A DNA stretch of 64,000 nucleotides, from the NCBI GenBank assembly GCA_022763185.1, contig JALEGL010000015.1, positions 62,001 through 126,000 on the forward strand. Reading direction: 5' to 3'. Positions 63,840-64,000 of this stretch are shown piece by piece. Position 1 is the stretch's first letter. Each line of letters begins with the position of its first letter. The notes under the pieces were generated by a model, which saw nothing but the letters and a program-made list of their open reading frames with translations, did no database searches and was not told the origin of the DNA. A program made the translations under genes and the position numbers. The DNA comes from a bacterium. Lineage in GTDB: Bacteria; Bdellovibrionota_G; JALEGL01.

Positions 63840-64000
63840 ATGCATATCCCAAACCGTATTGGTTGATTGTGTTGTGTTTATTGCTCAGCAGCGCCATTTT
63901 GTACGTTTTACCCCAGCGCTTTTGGCTACGTTTTTATGTTTCTGTTTCACAAGTCAATAGCGAAAACCTTGATGAAGAACGTTTTATTGCCTTAAAGAAA
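63827..64000 (+). CDS. Membrane protein, 5' end only
   Basis: A GTG at 63827 overlapping the end of lnt by 13 bases opens a frame that runs off the window (58 codons seen). It encodes one transmembrane helix (YWLIVLCLLLSSAILYVLP) near the N-terminus, then RFWLRFYVSVSQVNSENLDEERF. The overlap suggests coupling to lnt. Family not recognisable from this much. Confidence 0.5.
   Translation, partial: MALLDAYPKPYWLIVLCLLLSSAILYVLPQRFWLRFYVSVSQVNSENLDEERFIALKK

Overview
The window is AT-rich (judged by eye), densely coded DNA from a Gram-negative bacterium. It encodes lipoproteins with lipoboxes, a complete apolipoprotein N-acyltransferase, SurA-like periplasmic chaperones, outer-membrane-barrel-like proteins, class III signal-peptide pilins, sigma-54-type (-24/-12) promoters, a System I cytochrome c maturation operon and aerobic tyrosine breakdown. 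The mix of many unknown secreted proteins, unusual pilins and a Cys-type CcmE suggests a Bdellovibrionota- or deltaproteobacteria-like lineage. That placement is inference: no rRNA or tRNA gene was seen in the window. No transposase, phage module or CRISPR array was seen.

Layout. 1-4 kb: end of a membrane protein, a sigma-54-type promoter with a long structured leader, pilin 1, a lipoprotein, and a heme-oxygenase-like diiron/iron oxidase. 4-12 kb: tyrosine catabolism (hppD, hmgA, aminotransferase, then fahA and a flavin-reductase-like gene) interrupted by two unknown secreted proteins. 12.4-14.8 kb: a compact unit of promoter, 13-codon ORF ending Pro-Trp-stop, intrinsic terminator and a ComQ/polyprenyl-synthase-like gene, facing a stand-alone OmpR-type winged-helix gene and a secreted Cys-rich protein. 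15-24.6 kb: PGPGW protein, tryptophanase, gshB, hydrolase, grpE-dnaK, LpoA-like lipoprotein, FHA protein, sigma-54-linked barrel protein. 24.8-31.9 kb (minus): one overlapping operon of cysteine desulfurase, ccmE, ccmF, a CcmI-like stub, an unknown periplasmic protein, ccmA, ccmB, ccmC and ccmD. 32-45 kb: a 49-residue mini-pilin, metalloprotease, GGDEF-PilZ protein, two paralogous large lipoproteins (one frameshifted at an A9 run), the plsC-uvrA-phosphohexomutase operon and pilin 3. 45-54.5 kb: pdxA-surA-PpiC-PpiC operon, M13 peptidase, mfd. 54.6-64 kb: pilin 2 with Asn/Gly repeats, a CX4CH cytochrome-like lipoprotein, a hairpin-rich spacer, proS, and phoH-ybeY-lnt.

How the parts fit: HPPD, homogentisate dioxygenase and fumarylacetoacetase give three of the four dedicated tyrosine-degradation steps, and the HisC-like enzyme is the likely first transaminase; no maleylacetoacetate isomerase is visible. 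The ccm operon has a CxxxY-type CcmE and no CcmH or CcmG, matching the described variant of System I. Three full-length pilins share a common C-terminal design with different low-complexity inserts, suggesting a family of surface fibre subunits.

Most novel candidate: the 13-residue Trp-ending ORF placed behind its own promoter and a terminator immediately ahead of a ComQ-like prenyl-transferase gene. It is either a minimal prenylated-peptide signal system or a peptide-controlled attenuator. Other notable signals are the pilin family with apparently leaderless promoters, the poly-A frameshift in a lipoprotein gene, and the inserted unknown protein in the ccm operon.
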